DNA of 64,000 nt from Aureimonas endophytica (GCF_014642635.1 NZ_BMIQ01000001.1:620001-684000), one strand, 5' to 3'; positions 41,583-51,238 are shown, counted from the first letter of the stretch. Numbers and translations are program-made. Notes: generated by a model from the sequence alone, not told the origin.

Positions 41583-43877
41583 ATGCCGAATTTGAAAACG
41601 CCGGGACGCATGCTGCTGACGGCCGCGCTGGCCGCATCGACCATGCTCAGCGGATCGCCCGCCGCCTTCGCCGAAAGGCTGGCGACGATCGAGATGGCGC
41701 AGGCCGATCCCGGCGAGGCGCCGGGCGAAGTGCCGCGCAAGCCGAAGCGCGAAGGCCAGCCGGAGAACGGCGGCGGCCAGGGCCGCCAGAACGAGCCACG
41801 CCGCCAGGGCAACGAGGCGCCGGGCGCGGGCGGCGAGGCGCCGGCCCGTCACGGCAATGCGCGGCCCGAGGCCGGAGGGGAGGAGCCGCAGGCGCCAAGG
41901 CCCAATCGCCAGCGGGCGCAGGCCGAACAGCCCGAAGCGCCGCCGCGCGAGCCGCAGCGGGCCGCCGCGCCCGCCGAAGCGCCACCGCCGAAGCGCGCCG
42001 CGCCGCAGCCGGAAGGCGAGCCCGAAGCCCCCGCCCCGGCCCGCAACAAGCCGCGCCCGGCCGAGCCGAGCGAAGCCGCGCCGCCGAAGCCGGCCCGGCA
42101 GGCCGCCCCGGACGCCGCAGCCGAACCGGCGGCACCGCCGAAGGCCGAGACTCGCCAGCATCGGAACAACGAGGCTGCGCCGAAGCCGGAAGCGGCCGCG
42201 CCGAAGCCGCCCGCCGAGACGGCAGAGCCGGCCGAGGCCCCGGCCGAAGTACCCGCGAAGCGCAAGGCCGCGCCCGCCGAGGCGCCGCCCGTCAAGGCGG
42301 AGCAGCGCGCGGCGCCGGCCGCCGAGCCGGCCGCGCCCGCCGCCAAGGCGCCGCCCGCCGAGCCCGCGACGCAAGCGGCGCCGGCCAAGCCGAATGCCGC
42401 GCAGCGCAAGCCGGGGGCGGAAGCGCCGGCCGAGGCTGCGCCCGGCCAGCCGGCGGGCGCCGAGCCCGGCGCAGCCGCGCCGCGTCCGCCCGCCGAACCG
42501 GCGCCGCAGGCTCCCGCCGGAAATGCCGCGAGGCGCACCGCGCCCGAGGCGGCCCCGGCTCGTGGCGAGGCGACCGGCAATCGCGCGGCCCCGGCGCCCG
42601 ATGGCGCCGTTCCGGGCGCCGCCCCTGCCCCGGCGGCACCGAATGCGGTGCAACAGGCCGCGCCCGTCGCGCCGCCGGCCCCGCCCGCCGGCGCAGCGCA
42701 GCCGAATGGCGTCCCGGCACCGGCACAGCAAGGCGCCGCGCCGCAGGCGGCGCCCGCCCCCGGCGCGGCGGAAGCCCGCCCCGCCCCGCCTCCGCCCCAG
42801 GACCTGCGGCCGCAGCCAGTGCCTGCCAATGTCCAGAACGCCCCGGTCGAGCCCGGGCGCATCAACCAGAGCGACGCGCGGGTACAGACCTTGCAGCAGC
42901 CGGTCGCGGTCCAACCGATCACCCGCGAGCAGGGCCAGCGGATCGACGCGCAACCGCGCTACGACCTGCCGCCCGAAGCCAAGGTGGTGCGCCGCGACGG
43001 CGACCGGCAGATCTTGTCGCTCGGCGCTGCGGCGATCGCCGGCGCCGTGGCCGGCGCCGCGGCGGGCTATTTCGTCCGCTCCGACGATACCGAACGCCTC
43101 CAGGTCGATTCGAACGATCGCTATGTCGAGCGCCTGCCGGGCGAGCGCACGCGCGAGACGATCGTGCGCTCGAACGGCGTGCAGGTGGTGACGATCACCG
43201 ATCGCTACGGCGATGTCGTCCAGCGCTCGCGCATCATGCCGGACGGCCGCGAGGTCGTGCTGTTCTACGATCCCTATGCCGATGGCGGGCCGCGCCGCGA
43301 CACCTATCTGGACGATCCGGGCCGCGACCTGCCGCCGCTGCGGGTCGATATTCCCGAGGATCGCTACATCGTCGATATCGACCGGCCGGACGAGCGCGTC
43401 TATTACGACACGCTCGTCGCGCCGCCCGTGGAAACGGTGGAGCGCATCTATTCGGTGGACGAGGTGCGGCGGTCCGAGCGCATCCGCGAGAAGGTGCGGC
43501 GGATCGATCTGGCGACGATCAACTTCGCCTTCGGTTCGGCCGACATCGCCCAGGATCAGGTCGACAAGCTCCAGGCGTTGGCCGACGCGATCAAGAAGAT
43601 CGTCGGGACCGATCCCGGCGAGACCTTCCTGGTGGAAGGCCATACCGACGCGGTCGGCTCGGCCGAGGCCAATCTGGTCCTGTCGGATCGCCGCGCCGAA
43701 TCGGTCGCGAAGGCCCTGTCGCAATATTTCGACATCCCGGCCGAGAATCTCGTGACCCAGGGCTATGGCGAGCAGGAGCTGAAGGTGAACACGCAATCGG
43801 CCAATGCCGAGAACCGGCGCGTCACGGTGCGCCGCATCACCGCGCTGGTGAAGCCGGTGGCGACCTCGGCCCGATAG
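41583..43877 (+). CDS. OmpA-family protein with a ~390-aa Pro/Ala/Glu-rich segment
   Basis: A 764-aa protein with a signal peptide (1-30, ending AAFA). Residues about 45-430 are low complexity, mostly Ala, Pro, Glu, Arg and Lys, with short motifs such as APAEAPP and AAPKPEA. A glycine-zipper-like hydrophobic stretch (ILSLGAAAIAGAVAGAAAGY, about 478-497) follows. The C-terminal OmpA domain (about 640-755) has LATINFAFGSADI, VEGHTDAVGSAEANLVLSDR and NRRVTVRR for peptidoglycan binding. It probably ties the outer membrane to the cell wall, the disordered part spanning the periplasm or reaching out. AAGGTGG precedes the ATG; a strong terminator follows. Confidence 0.88.
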   Translation: MPNLKTPGRMLLTAALAASTMLSGSPAAFAERLATIEMAQADPGEAPGEVPRKPKREGQPENGGGQGRQNEPRRQGNEAPGAGGEAPARHGNARPEAGGEEPQAPRPNRQRAQAEQPEAPPREPQRAAAPAEAPPPKRAAPQPEGEPEAPAPARNKPRPAEPSEAAPPKPARQAAPDAAAEPAAPPKAETRQHRNNEAAPKPEAAAPKPPAETAEPAEAPAEVPAKRKAAPAEAPPVKAEQRAAPAAEPAAPAAKAPPAEPATQAAPAKPNAAQRKPGAEAPAEAAPGQPAGAEPGAAAPRPPAEPAPQAPAGNAARRTAPEAAPARGEATGNRAAPAPDGAVPGAAPAPAAPNAVQQAAPVAPPAPPAGAAQPNGVPAPAQQGAAPQAAPAPGAAEARPAPPPPQDLRPQPVPANVQNAPVEPGRINQSDARVQTLQQPVAVQPITREQGQRIDAQPRYDLPPEAKVVRRDGDRQILSLGAAAIAGAVAGAAAGYFVRSDDTERLQVDSNDRYVERLPGERTRETIVRSNGVQVVTITDRYGDVVQRSRIMPDGREVVLFYDPYADGGPRRDTYLDDPGRDLPPLRVDIPEDRYIVDIDRPDERVYYDTLVAPPVETVERIYSVDEVRRSERIREKVRRIDLATINFAFGSADIAQDQVDKLQALADAIKKIVGTDPGETFLVEGHTDAVGSAEANLVLSDRRAESVAKALSQYFDIPAENLVTQGYGEQELKVNTQSANAENRRVTVRRITALVKPVATSAR

Positions 43878-43884
43878 GACGAAG

Positions 43885-43913
43885 GCGGCCGGCGGCGCTT
43901 CGCCGCCGGCCGC
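43885..43913. terminator. Terminator between the OmpA-family gene and aapP
   Basis: 13-bp perfect stem GCGGCCGGCGGCG with its complement (43885-43897 with 43901-43913), 3-nt loop, between two convergent stop codons 40 bp apart. No long poly-T; likely acts on both transcripts. Confidence 0.7.
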
Positions 43914-43917
43914 TCCC

Positions 43918-44724
43918 TCAGTGCAGGATCTGACTGAGGAAGAGCTTGGTGCGCTCGTGCTGGGGATTGCGGAAGAAGGTTTCCGGCTCGTTCTGTTCGA
44001 CGATCTGCCCGGCATCCATGAAGATCACCCGGTCGGCGACCTGCCGGGCGAAGGCCATCTCGTGCGTCACGCAGATCATCGTCATGCCCTCGTTGGCGAG
44101 GCCGACCATGACGTCCAGCACTTCCTTGATCATTTCGGGGTCCAGCGCCGAGGTCGGCTCGTCGAACAACATGACCTTCGGGTTCATGCAGAGCGAGCGG
44201 GCGATGGCGACGCGCTGCTGCTGGCCGCCCGATAGCTGGCCGGGATACTTGTTCGCCTGTTCGGGAATGCGCACCCGCTTGAGGAAGTGCATCGCCACCT
44301 CCTCGGCCTCCTTCTTCGGCATCTTGCGCACCCAGATCGGCGCCAGCGTGCAGTTCTCGAGGATGGTGAGATGGGGAAAGAGGTTGAAGTGCTGGAACAC
44401 CATGCCGACCTCGCGCCGCACCTCGTCGATCTTCTTCAGATCGTTGGTGAGCTCGATGCCGTCGACGACGATCTGCCCCTTCTGATGCTCCTCCAGGCGG
44501 TTGACGCAGCGGATCATGGTCGACTTGCCGGAGCCGGACGGCCCGCAGACGACGATGCGCTCGCCGCGCCGCACCCGCAGGTTCACGTCGCGCAGCACAT
44601 GGAACTCGCCGTACCATTTGTTGACGTTGACGAGTTCCACCGCGATCTCCGAGGAGATCGTGCGGGGCGCCCTGGCGGCACCGGCCGCGGCTGTCGCGGC
44701 TTCGACATTGGTTTCGAGCGACAT
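43918..44724 (-). CDS. aapP: General L-amino acid ABC transporter, ATP-binding protein
   Basis: A 268-aa ATPase of the polar amino-acid uptake family. Walker [10 protein letters not shown] (61-69), signature LSGGQQQR, Walker [15 protein letters not shown] and the H-loop CVTHEM are intact. AAGGAG precedes the ATG. It is the last gene of aapJQMP and drives import of a broad range of L-amino acids; in Rhizobium this system also affects efflux. The first 25 residues are Ala-rich and variable. Confidence 0.95.
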   Translation of the reverse strand: MSLETNVEAATAAAGAARAPRTISSEIAVELVNVNKWYGEFHVLRDVNLRVRRGERIVVCGPSGSGKSTMIRCVNRLEEHQKGQIVVDGIELTNDLKKIDEVRREVGMVFQHFNLFPHLTILENCTLAPIWVRKMPKKEAEEVAMHFLKRVRIPEQANKYPGQLSGGQQQRVAIARSLCMNPKVMLFDEPTSALDPEMIKEVLDVMVGLANEGMTMICVTHEMAFARQVADRVIFMDAGQIVEQNEPETFFRNPQHERTKLFLSQILH

Positions 44725-44734
44725 TGGCGGCTCC

Positions 44735-46234
44735 TTAGCGTTTATGGCCCGTGTCGAGCCGTCGCTCCATGAAGATGGAGTAGCGGGACATGGAGAAACA
44801 GAAGACCCAGTAGAGCAAGGCGGCGAAGACGAGGCCGGAGGCCGCCGTCTGTTCCGTCAGCCAGGTCGGGTCGGAAAAGCCGCGCCGCACCGTGCCGAGG
44901 AAGTCGGCGAGGCCGATGATCGACACGAGGCTCGTGTCCTTGAACAGCCCGATGAAGGTGTTGACGATGCCGGGAATGACGAGCTTGAGCGCCTGCGGCA
45001 GGATGATCATCCGCATCTTCTGCCAATAGCGCAGGCCGAGCGAATCCGCCCCTTCGTACTGGCCCTTCGGGATCGCCTGAAGGCCGCCGCGAATGACCTC
45101 CGCCATATAGGCGGCCGAAAAGAGCGAGATGCCGACAAGCGCGCGCAACAGCTGGTCGATCGTCACGCCGCTCGGCAGGAACAGCGGCAGCATGAACTGC
45201 GCCATGAACAGCACGGTGATCAGCGGCACGCCGCGCCAGAACTCGATGAAGATGATGCAGAGCAGCTTCACCGCCGGCATCTTCGAGCGACGCCCGAGCG
45301 CCAGCAGGATTCCGAGCGGGAAGGAGGCGGCGATGCCGGTCAGCGCGACGACCAGCGTCAGCATCAGCCCGCCCCAGAAGTTGGTGCGCACAGGCTCCAG
45401 CCCGAGATCGGCGGTGAGGAAGGCGAGAAGGCCGAGAAGGATGACCAGCGGCAGGAGCAGCGACGCCGTGCCGCCGCGCAGTTCGGGATTGCGCAGGCTG
45501 GCGGCGACGGTCAGGCCAATGGCGAGAAGCGAGGCGAGGAAGCCGACGAGGCTCGCCGTGTCGAAGCGCTGGTTGAGGACGATCACCCGATCGAAATTGC
45601 CCGCATAGGACACGATCCAGGTGACAAGGGCGACGAGCGTCAGGAGGCTCGCCGCCCGGATCAGCGGATCGTGCCAGCGAAAGCCGATATGGCCGCTGGC
45701 GACGAAGAGCGTCGCCCCGGCCGCCACGGCGAAGAACAGGACGAGGGCCGTGCCGCCGATCTCGAAACGGCCGCCGGTGAGAAGCACCAGCGCGACGAAG
45801 GGAAACACGGCGAAGAGGAGAACCGCGTTCAGCCGCTTCATCGGCACGCGCGGAATCGCCAGCCCCAGGCCGAGAACGGCGAGCAGCACCACCGTCAGGT
45901 CGATCCGCCAGCGCTCGTCGACCGGATATTGCCCATACATGAACTGCGCGAAGCGGGCCCGCACGAAGGCCCAGCAGGCGCCGGCCTCCTGGCCCTCGGC
46001 CGGCAGGCAGGCCGTGCGGTCCTCGCCGACGAAGACGGCGCGGATCAGCGCCCAGTCGACGACATGCCAGAGGATGAAGAGGATCAGGAGCGAGGCGACG
46101 ATCGTCAGCGCCGCGTCGAAGGGCGTCGCGAAGAGATTGCGGCGGGCGAGCGCCGCGAGCCCGCGCTCGCGGGCCGGCGGCGGCTGCGGCAGCTTCGGCT
46201 GATCGGCGACGTAACCGGCGACCTGTTCTTCCAT
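44735..46234 (-). CDS. aapM: General L-amino acid ABC transporter, permease AapM (extended)
   Basis: A 499-aa inner-membrane permease. The C-terminal BPD_transp_1 domain holds the EAA-type loop ([21 protein letters not shown]-like; [12 protein letters not shown] visible) that couples to AapP. The N-terminus with the periplasmic [11 protein letters not shown] loop is typical of AapM. It is about 110 residues longer than the roughly 385-aa rhizobial AapM I recall: extra hydrophobic helices lie between about 165 and 290. It sits 11 bp after aapQ and 10 bp before aapP. Confidence 0.93.
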   Translation of the reverse strand: MEEQVAGYVADQPKLPQPPPARERGLAALARRNLFATPFDAALTIVASLLILFILWHVVDWALIRAVFVGEDRTACLPAEGQEAGACWAFVRARFAQFMYGQYPVDERWRIDLTVVLLAVLGLGLAIPRVPMKRLNAVLLFAVFPFVALVLLTGGRFEIGGTALVLFFAVAAGATLFVASGHIGFRWHDPLIRAASLLTLVALVTWIVSYAGNFDRVIVLNQRFDTASLVGFLASLLAIGLTVAASLRNPELRGGTASLLLPLVILLGLLAFLTADLGLEPVRTNFWGGLMLTLVVALTGIAASFPLGILLALGRRSKMPAVKLLCIIFIEFWRGVPLITVLFMAQFMLPLFLPSGVTIDQLLRALVGISLFSAAYMAEVIRGGLQAIPKGQYEGADSLGLRYWQKMRMIILPQALKLVIPGIVNTFIGLFKDTSLVSIIGLADFLGTVRRGFSDPTWLTEQTAASGLVFAALLYWVFCFSMSRYSIFMERRLDTGHKR

Positions 46235-46245
46235 CACCGTGTCCT

Positions 46246-47436
46246 TCAGCGCTCCTTCAACGCCATGCGGGCGTTGAAGGCGTTCATGCCGATCGACGTC
46301 AGGAGGCTGATGCCGAGATAGACGCACATCCAGATCGCGACGACCTCCACCGACTGGCCGGACTGGTTGAGGACGGTCGAGCCGATCGCGACGAGTTCCG
46401 CGTAGCCGACGGCGAGGCCGAGCGAGGAATTCTTGGTGAGGTTCAGATATTGGCTGGTCAGCGGCGGGATGATGACCCGGAAGGCCTGCGGCACGATCAC
46501 GAGGCGCAGGAGCTGGCCGCGACGCAGGCCGAGCGCGGCGGCCGCCTCGGTCTGGCCGCGCGACACCGACATGATGCCGGCGCGCACGATCTCGGCGATG
46601 AAGGCGCCGGTATAGATCGAGAGGGCGAGAAACATCGCCAGGAATTCCGGCTTGATCTGGAAACCGCCGACGAGGTTGAAGCGCGTCGCCGCCGGCAGTT
46701 CCAGCGTCGCCGGCAGGCCGGTGGCGAGAAAGGTGAGAAGCGGCAGGCCGACGACGAGGCCGAGCGCCGGCCAGAGCAGCGGCCGCCGCTCGCCGGTGGC
46801 CATCTGACGGCGCCGGTTGAGGCGTGCCAGGACGAAGACGGCGACGATGCCGACGACGAGCGCGGCGAGCGTCGCCCAGGCGCCGGGCTGGAACAGGATC
46901 GCCGGCGTCTGCAACCCGCGATTCGTCAGATAGACGCCGATCGGCGAGGGCTGGAGATTGCGCGGCGCGGCGAGGACGGAGAGCACGCCGTTATACCAGA
47001 AGATGATGACGAGCAGCGGCGGGATGTTGCGGAAGATCTCGACATAGACCGTCGACAGGCCGCGGATGAGGAAGTTCTGCGACAGACGGCCGATGCCCAC
47101 CAGGAAGCCGAGGATCGTCGCCATGACGATGCCGCTCACCGCGATGATCAGCGTGTTGACGATGCCGACGACGATCGCGTGGCCATAGCTCGAATCCGGC
47201 GTGAACTCGATCGGCTTCTGCGAGATGTCGAAGCCGGCGCGGGTGTTGAGGAAGTTGAAGCCGGACGCGATCTTGGCGGCCCGCAGGTTCTCGACCGTGT
47301 TGTGCACGATCCACCAGCCGAAGGCGGCGAGCGCCGCGACCAGCAGCACCTGGATGACCACGCCGCGCACGTCCGGATTCGTCAGCCAGGAGGTGCCGGA
47401 GCGCCCTTGTCGCAGCGGTTGGATATCGACCGTCAT
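46246..47436 (-). CDS. aapQ: General L-amino acid ABC transporter, permease AapQ
   Basis: A 396-aa permease of normal AapQ length. It opens with a helix at about 26-45; [19 protein letters not shown] is the characteristic periplasmic loop. The EAA-type loop is [20 protein letters not shown], followed by [21 protein letters not shown], typical of polar amino-acid permeases. The ATG at 47436 is preceded by GAGGAGC. It follows aapJ after a hairpin that may lower its expression relative to the binding protein. Confidence 0.95.
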   Translation of the reverse strand: MTVDIQPLRQGRSGTSWLTNPDVRGVVIQVLLVAALAAFGWWIVHNTVENLRAAKIASGFNFLNTRAGFDISQKPIEFTPDSSYGHAIVVGIVNTLIIAVSGIVMATILGFLVGIGRLSQNFLIRGLSTVYVEIFRNIPPLLVIIFWYNGVLSVLAAPRNLQPSPIGVYLTNRGLQTPAILFQPGAWATLAALVVGIVAVFVLARLNRRRQMATGERRPLLWPALGLVVGLPLLTFLATGLPATLELPAATRFNLVGGFQIKPEFLAMFLALSIYTGAFIAEIVRAGIMSVSRGQTEAAAALGLRRGQLLRLVIVPQAFRVIIPPLTSQYLNLTKNSSLGLAVGYAELVAIGSTVLNQSGQSVEVVAIWMCVYLGISLLTSIGMNAFNARMALKER

Positions 47437-47503
47437 CTCGGGGGCGCTCCTCTGGCGGCGTCCGTCGGATAGAAATCGGACCCTGCCGACAAACCAAACA
47501 GCC

Positions 47504-47528
47504 GGGGATCGGCGCGGCGCCGATCCCC
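47504..47528 (-). terminator. Intercistronic hairpin between aapJ and aapQ
   Basis: 11-bp stem GGGGATCGGCG/CGCCGATCCCC (47504-47514 with 47518-47528), 3-nt loop, just after the aapJ stop. Such hairpins behind binding-protein genes act as partial terminators or protect the 3' end, giving more binding protein than permease. Confidence 0.7.
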
Positions 47529-47539
47529 AGGCCGCGCGA

Positions 47540-48565
47540 TCAGCGGATCGGCGGAGCGTATTGCAGGCCGCCCTTGGTCCAAAGGGCATTCTGGCCGCGG
47601 GCGATGCCGAGAGGCGTGGCCGAGCCGACATTGCGCTCGAAGATCTCGCCGTAATTGCCGACCGCCGACACGATCTTCACGACCCAGTCGTTGGAGAGCC
47701 CCATATCCTGGCCGAAGGTGGAGCCGGCGCCGAGCATGCGCTGGATCTCCGGGTTTGGCGACTTCGTCATCTCCTGGACATTGGCCTGGGTGATGCCGAG
47801 CTCCTCGGCGTTCAGCAGCGCGAAATGGGTCCACTTCACCACGTCGAACCACTGCGAATCGCCTTGGCGCACGGCCGGCGCCAGCGGCTCCTTCGAGATG
47901 ATCTCCGGCAGCACGACATTGTCGTCCGGCTTGCTCATTTCGAGACGCGAAGCGTAGAGGCCGGACTGGTCGGTGGTCAGCACGTCGCAGCGGCCGCTGT
48001 CATAGGCGGCGTTCACGTCGTTCTGCGCCTCAATGACGACAGGGTTGAACTGCATGTTGTTGGCGCGAAAATAGTCGGCGAGGTTCAGCTCGGTCGTGGT
48101 GCCGCTCTGCACGCAGACCGTGGCGCCGGAGAGCTGGAGCGCCGAGGTGACGTTCAGCTCCTTCTTCACCATGAAGCCCTGGCCGTCATAGTAGTTGACG
48201 CCCGCGAAATCGAGGCCGAGCGCCGTGTCGCGGCTGAGCGTCCAGGTCGTGTTGCGGGCGAGGAGATCGACTTCGCCGTTCTGGAGGGCCGGGAAGCGCT
48301 GCACCGCCGAGAGCGGGACATATTGCACCTTGGTCGCGTCGCCGAAGACGGCGGCGGCGACGGCCTTGCAATAGTCGACATCCAGGCCCTGCCACTCGCC
48401 CTTGTCGTTCTGCGAGCCGAAGCCCGGCAGGCCGGTATTCACGCCGCAGCGCAGCGTGCCGCGCGCCTTGACGTCGGCGAGCGTCGCGGCCGAGGCGCCG
48501 CTCGCCGCCAGACCGGCGATCGCGACGCCGAGAGCGGCCACCACGAGTTTCGTCTTCATACGCAT
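47540..48565 (-). CDS. aapJ: General L-amino acid ABC transporter, periplasmic binding protein
   Basis: A 341-aa solute-binding protein. The signal peptide (1-26) ends ASGASA. Family marks are LADVKARGTLRCGVNTGLPGF, GEWQGLDVDYCKAVAAAVFG and RNTTWTLSRDTALGLDFAGV. It captures L-amino acids in the periplasm for AapQMP. It is divergent from the cystathionine beta-lyase-like gene; the 193-bp gap contains the promoters and a palindrome at 48692-48714. Confidence 0.96.
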   Translation of the reverse strand: MRMKTKLVVAALGVAIAGLAASGASAATLADVKARGTLRCGVNTGLPGFGSQNDKGEWQGLDVDYCKAVAAAVFGDATKVQYVPLSAVQRFPALQNGEVDLLARNTTWTLSRDTALGLDFAGVNYYDGQGFMVKKELNVTSALQLSGATVCVQSGTTTELNLADYFRANNMQFNPVVIEAQNDVNAAYDSGRCDVLTTDQSGLYASRLEMSKPDDNVVLPEIISKEPLAPAVRQGDSQWFDVVKWTHFALLNAEELGITQANVQEMTKSPNPEIQRMLGAGSTFGQDMGLSNDWVVKIVSAVGNYGEIFERNVGSATPLGIARGQNALWTKGGLQYAPPIR

Positions 48566-48691
48566 TCGCCTCCAACGCGACAGGTCTTGAGGAAAAACCA
48601 GCGGGCCGCCGATCCGGCCGAGTCAGCCCGTTGCCTTCGGCCGAGTTCATGCCATAAAAATCAGCAGGTCAAGAAGCTGGCGCATTTTTTC

Positions 48692-48714
48692 CTCTGCACA
48701 TTTGCTATGCAGAG
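48692..48714. promoter_or_regulatory. Palindrome in the aapJ/metC divergent promoter region
   Basis: CTCTGCA (48692-48698) and TGCAGAG (48708-48714) with a 9-nt spacer, 44 bp upstream of the metC-like start and 127 bp upstream of aapJ. The geometry (7-9-7) fits a dimeric regulator controlling one or both genes; not identified. Confidence 0.5.
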
Positions 48715-48758
48715 CCAAGAGGTTAGTGCCCAGCTTCGCCATACCAAGGACAATTGCG

Positions 48759-49931
48759 TTGCACGATTCCGAAAATGCCCCACCGCGCGGCGCGGGCGCC
48801 AATACGCGCCTCGCCCACGCGGGCAACAAGCCGTTGAACTATCACGGTTTCGTCAATCCGCCGGTCGTGCATGCCTCGACGGTTCTCTATCCCGACATCG
48901 CGACGATGAAGTCGCATTCCCAGAAGTATCGCTACGGCCTCTGGGGCACGCCGACCACGGATGCCCTGGAAGAGGCGCTGACCGAACTCGAAAATGCCGC
49001 CGGCACCATCCTCCTGCCCTCCGGCCTCGCCGCCGTCTCGGTTCCGCTGCTCGCCTTCCTGTCCGCCGGCGATCACTGCCTCATCGTCGATTCCGTCTAC
49101 GGGCCGACGCGCCGCTTCGCCGATACGGTGCTGAAGCGCATGGGCGTCGCGGTCGAATATTTCCATCCGCGCCAGGCCCCGGATCTCGCCGGCCTGATGC
49201 GGCCCCAGACGAAGGTCGTGTTTCTGGAAGCGCCCGGCTCGAACACGTTCGAGATGCTGGATGTCGCGGCGGCCGCGTCGATCGCGCGGGCGGGCGGCGC
49301 CCTGTCGATGATCGACAACACCTGGGCGACGCCCCTCCTCTTCCGCCCGCTGGACCAGGGCGTCGATCTCTCGATCCATGCGCTCACCAAATATCCGGGC
49401 GGCCATTCGGACGTGATGCTGGGCAGCGTCTCCGCCAATGCCCGCACCTATGCCCGGCTGCGCGAAACGCAGATGGTGCTCGGCGTCAACGCCTCGCCGG
49501 ACGACACCTATCTCGTGCTCAGGGGCTTGCGGACCATGGGCGTGCGCCTCGCCCGCCATGCGGACACGGCGCTGAATCTCGCGACATGGCTGGACGGGCA
49601 CCCGCAGGTCGCGAAGGTGCTGCATCCCGCCTTGCCGAGCTTCGAAGGGCACGAGCTCTGGAAGCGCCAGATGTCCGGCGCGAGCGGCCTCTTCTCCTTC
49701 GTGCTGCGCGGCTCGGAGGCCGAGGCCGCCGCCTTCCTCGATGCCCTGTCGATCTTCGGGCTCGGCTATTCCTGGGGCGGCTTCGAAAGCCTCGCCATCC
49801 TCGTCGATCTCTCCGACCGCGTCTTGGCGACCGCGCCGTCGGGCGGACCGGTGATCCGTCTGCAGATCGGCTTGGAGGATCTGGCGGATCTGCGCGCCGA
49901 TCTCGAAAAAGGTTTCCTGGCGGCCAAATAA
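48759..49931 (+). CDS. metC: Cystathionine beta-lyase-like PLP enzyme
   Basis: A 390-aa Cys/Met-metabolism PLP enzyme. The cofactor Lys211 lies in SIHALTKYPGGHSDVMLG, and YGLWGTPTTDALEEAL and FLEAPGSNTFEMLD are MetC signatures. It would cleave cystathionine to homocysteine, pyruvate and ammonia. The best start is a TTG at 48759 with AAGGA eight bases upstream; the frame is open to a TTG at 48702 inside the palindrome. Its position beside the aap transporter suggests amino-acid supply genes under shared control. Confidence 0.9.
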   Translation: MHDSENAPPRGAGANTRLAHAGNKPLNYHGFVNPPVVHASTVLYPDIATMKSHSQKYRYGLWGTPTTDALEEALTELENAAGTILLPSGLAAVSVPLLAFLSAGDHCLIVDSVYGPTRRFADTVLKRMGVAVEYFHPRQAPDLAGLMRPQTKVVFLEAPGSNTFEMLDVAAAASIARAGGALSMIDNTWATPLLFRPLDQGVDLSIHALTKYPGGHSDVMLGSVSANARTYARLRETQMVLGVNASPDDTYLVLRGLRTMGVRLARHADTALNLATWLDGHPQVAKVLHPALPSFEGHELWKRQMSGASGLFSFVLRGSEAEAAAFLDALSIFGLGYSWGGFESLAILVDLSDRVLATAPSGGPVIRLQIGLEDLADLRADLEKGFLAAK

Positions 49932-49963
49932 TTCATCACGACGCAAGAAAGGGCAGACCGACC

Positions 49964-49988
49964 GGAACCGGACGCGACATGGCGCGTT
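49964..49988 (+). promoter_or_regulatory. EcfG-type general-stress promoter
   Basis: GGAAC (49964-49968), 16 bp, then CGTT (49985-49988) matches the alphaproteobacterial sigma-EcfG consensus (GGAAC, 16-17 bp, CGTT). It lies 23 bp before the DUF2934 start. Confidence 0.65.
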
Positions 49989-50010
49989 CCCGAGGTAGGG
50001 AGACCGCGCC

Positions 50011-50367
50011 ATGACAACCATCGACATCGACGCCCTGATCCGAGATCGCGCCTACGAGATCTGGGAAAAGGCCGGACGTCCGCAGGGACGCGAGCACGAG
50101 CATTGGGCCCGGGCGCGCGTGGAGATCGAGGCCGAGGTGGCGGCCCTGCCATCGGAAGCCAAGCCGGCCGAGGAAGAGGTTCGAGCCGAAGCGACGGTCG
50201 GCACGGGCGAGCCCGCCGAAATCGCCCGCCTGCGCCGCGCCCTCTACGATCCGGAGCCGTTCTCCTTCGAGCTCTTCGGCAACGAGTGCCCGAAGATCGA
50301 TCATCCGATCATCCGGCGGCCGAGCGCGGCGGAGACACCCGCCCGCGAAAGCCGCCGAGCCGCCTGA
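50011..50367 (+). CDS. DUF2934 protein, 118 aa
   Basis: The N-terminal DUF2934 motif RDRAYEIWEKAGRPQGREHEHWARAR (about 11-36) is intact; the rest is Glu/Ala-rich with a short C-terminal part (PFSFELFGNECPKID). Small DUF2934 proteins are typical members of the general stress regulon in Hyphomicrobiales, which agrees with the EcfG-type promoter just upstream. The GTAGGGAG sequence supplies the ribosome site. The molecular function is unknown. Confidence 0.9.
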   Translation: MTTIDIDALIRDRAYEIWEKAGRPQGREHEHWARARVEIEAEVAALPSEAKPAEEEVRAEATVGTGEPAEIARLRRALYDPEPFSFELFGNECPKIDHPIIRRPSAAETPARESRRAA

Positions 50368-50390
50368 TTTCGAAGGTCGCCAACACCATG

Positions 50391-50426
50391 AGCCCGGCTG
50401 CGGCGACGCAGCCGGGCTTCGTTTTT
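50391..50426 (+). terminator. Rho-independent terminator after the DUF2934 gene
   Basis: 12-bp stem AGCCCGGCTGCG/CGCAGCCGGGCT (50391-50402 with 50407-50418), GCGA-type loop, then TCGTTTTT. Textbook structure. Confidence 0.92.
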
Positions 50427-50623
50427 CGAAGAACCGGCCCATCCGGGCGAACCCGAGGCATCGCGGATCGGGCGCCAAGGGCGCGACGCCGCGATCGTCC
50501 GGAAATGCCGGAGCGTCGGTCGAGGCGGATAAGACGTGGTGGAAAGTCGGCAGGTCCGCCGGCGGCGGGCGTGACGAGCCTTCGGCACCTTTGCCGGAAC
50601 GTCGTCTAAACCTGCAAAAGCAT

Positions 50624-50699
50624 TGGCGACCCCGGCAGGATTCGAACCTGCGACCATCGGCTTAGAAGGCCGGTGCTCTATCCTCTGAGCTACGGGGCC
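50624..50699 (-). tRNA. tRNA-Arg(TCT)
   Basis: A 76-nt cloverleaf on the minus strand. Acceptor GGCCCCG pairs with CGGGGTC (one G-T), D arm GCTCAGAGGATAGAGC, anticodon loop CTTCTAA with anticodon TCT, T arm GCAGG-TTCGAAT-CCTGC, discriminator G and an encoded CCA. It decodes AGA and AGG. Confidence 0.95.
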
Positions 50700-50735
50700 G
50701 AGGGGCCGGGGCGGCCCTTAGCAAGGAACCGGGCG

Positions 50736-51041
50736 TCAATGCGTCCAGGGCTGACGCCGGTCATAGCGGAAATTGTCGGAATAGGACACCCTGCGGCGCG
50801 AGGCTTCCTTGGGCTCCTCGACCCGGTAGGGGATCTGATGCCGTTCGGCGAATTCCACCGCCTGCTCGCGGCTGTCGAAGGTCAGCACCACCTGCGGCAG
50901 GGTATCGCTGGAGGACTGATAGCCCATCAAGGGCTCGATCCGCAGATCGCTCTGCCGATCGAAGGTCAGCCGCCAGTCCTTCGTCTGCGCCTTGCCGGAC
51001 TGCATCGCCGTGCGGGCCGGGCGATAGATGCGGGCCACCAT
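50736..51041 (-). CDS. NDUFS4-type complex I subunit (ETC complex I subunit family)
   Basis: A 101-aa protein of the NDUFS4/18-kDa family: MVARIYRPARTAMQSG, WRLTFDRQSD, GYQSSSDTLPQVVLTFDS and the C-terminal SDNFRYDRRQPWTH are near-invariant phrases. It is an accessory subunit of NADH:ubiquinone oxidoreductase found in alphaproteobacteria and mitochondria. It lies between tRNA-Arg and tRNA-Pro, an arrangement common in the order. Confidence 0.95.
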   Translation of the reverse strand: MVARIYRPARTAMQSGKAQTKDWRLTFDRQSDLRIEPLMGYQSSSDTLPQVVLTFDSREQAVEFAERHQIPYRVEEPKEASRRRVSYSDNFRYDRRQPWTH

Positions 51042-51086
51042 CCTCGAAGTCTCCTGAGGTTCATTCCAGGCGACGCGGGGCCGAAT

Positions 51087-51163
<77 letters not shown>

Positions 51164-51238
51164 CCGGCTTCGCGTCGAATGTTCTGTAGTGAATGGCGCG
51201 AAGCGAGGCAAGCGGCGCGCCCGACTTCCCGCCCGCTT

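Noticed and set aside
41849-42922. Low-complexity repeat as a possible CRISPR or tandem DNA repeat
   Set aside because: The repeats are irregular at DNA level and follow codon-scale amino-acid bias; there are no constant repeats with unique spacers.
41511-44015. 834-codon minus-strand frame over the OmpA-family gene
   Set aside because: Gly/Arg/Leu-rich shadow of the Pro/Ala/Glu repeat; the plus strand has signal peptide and OmpA domain.
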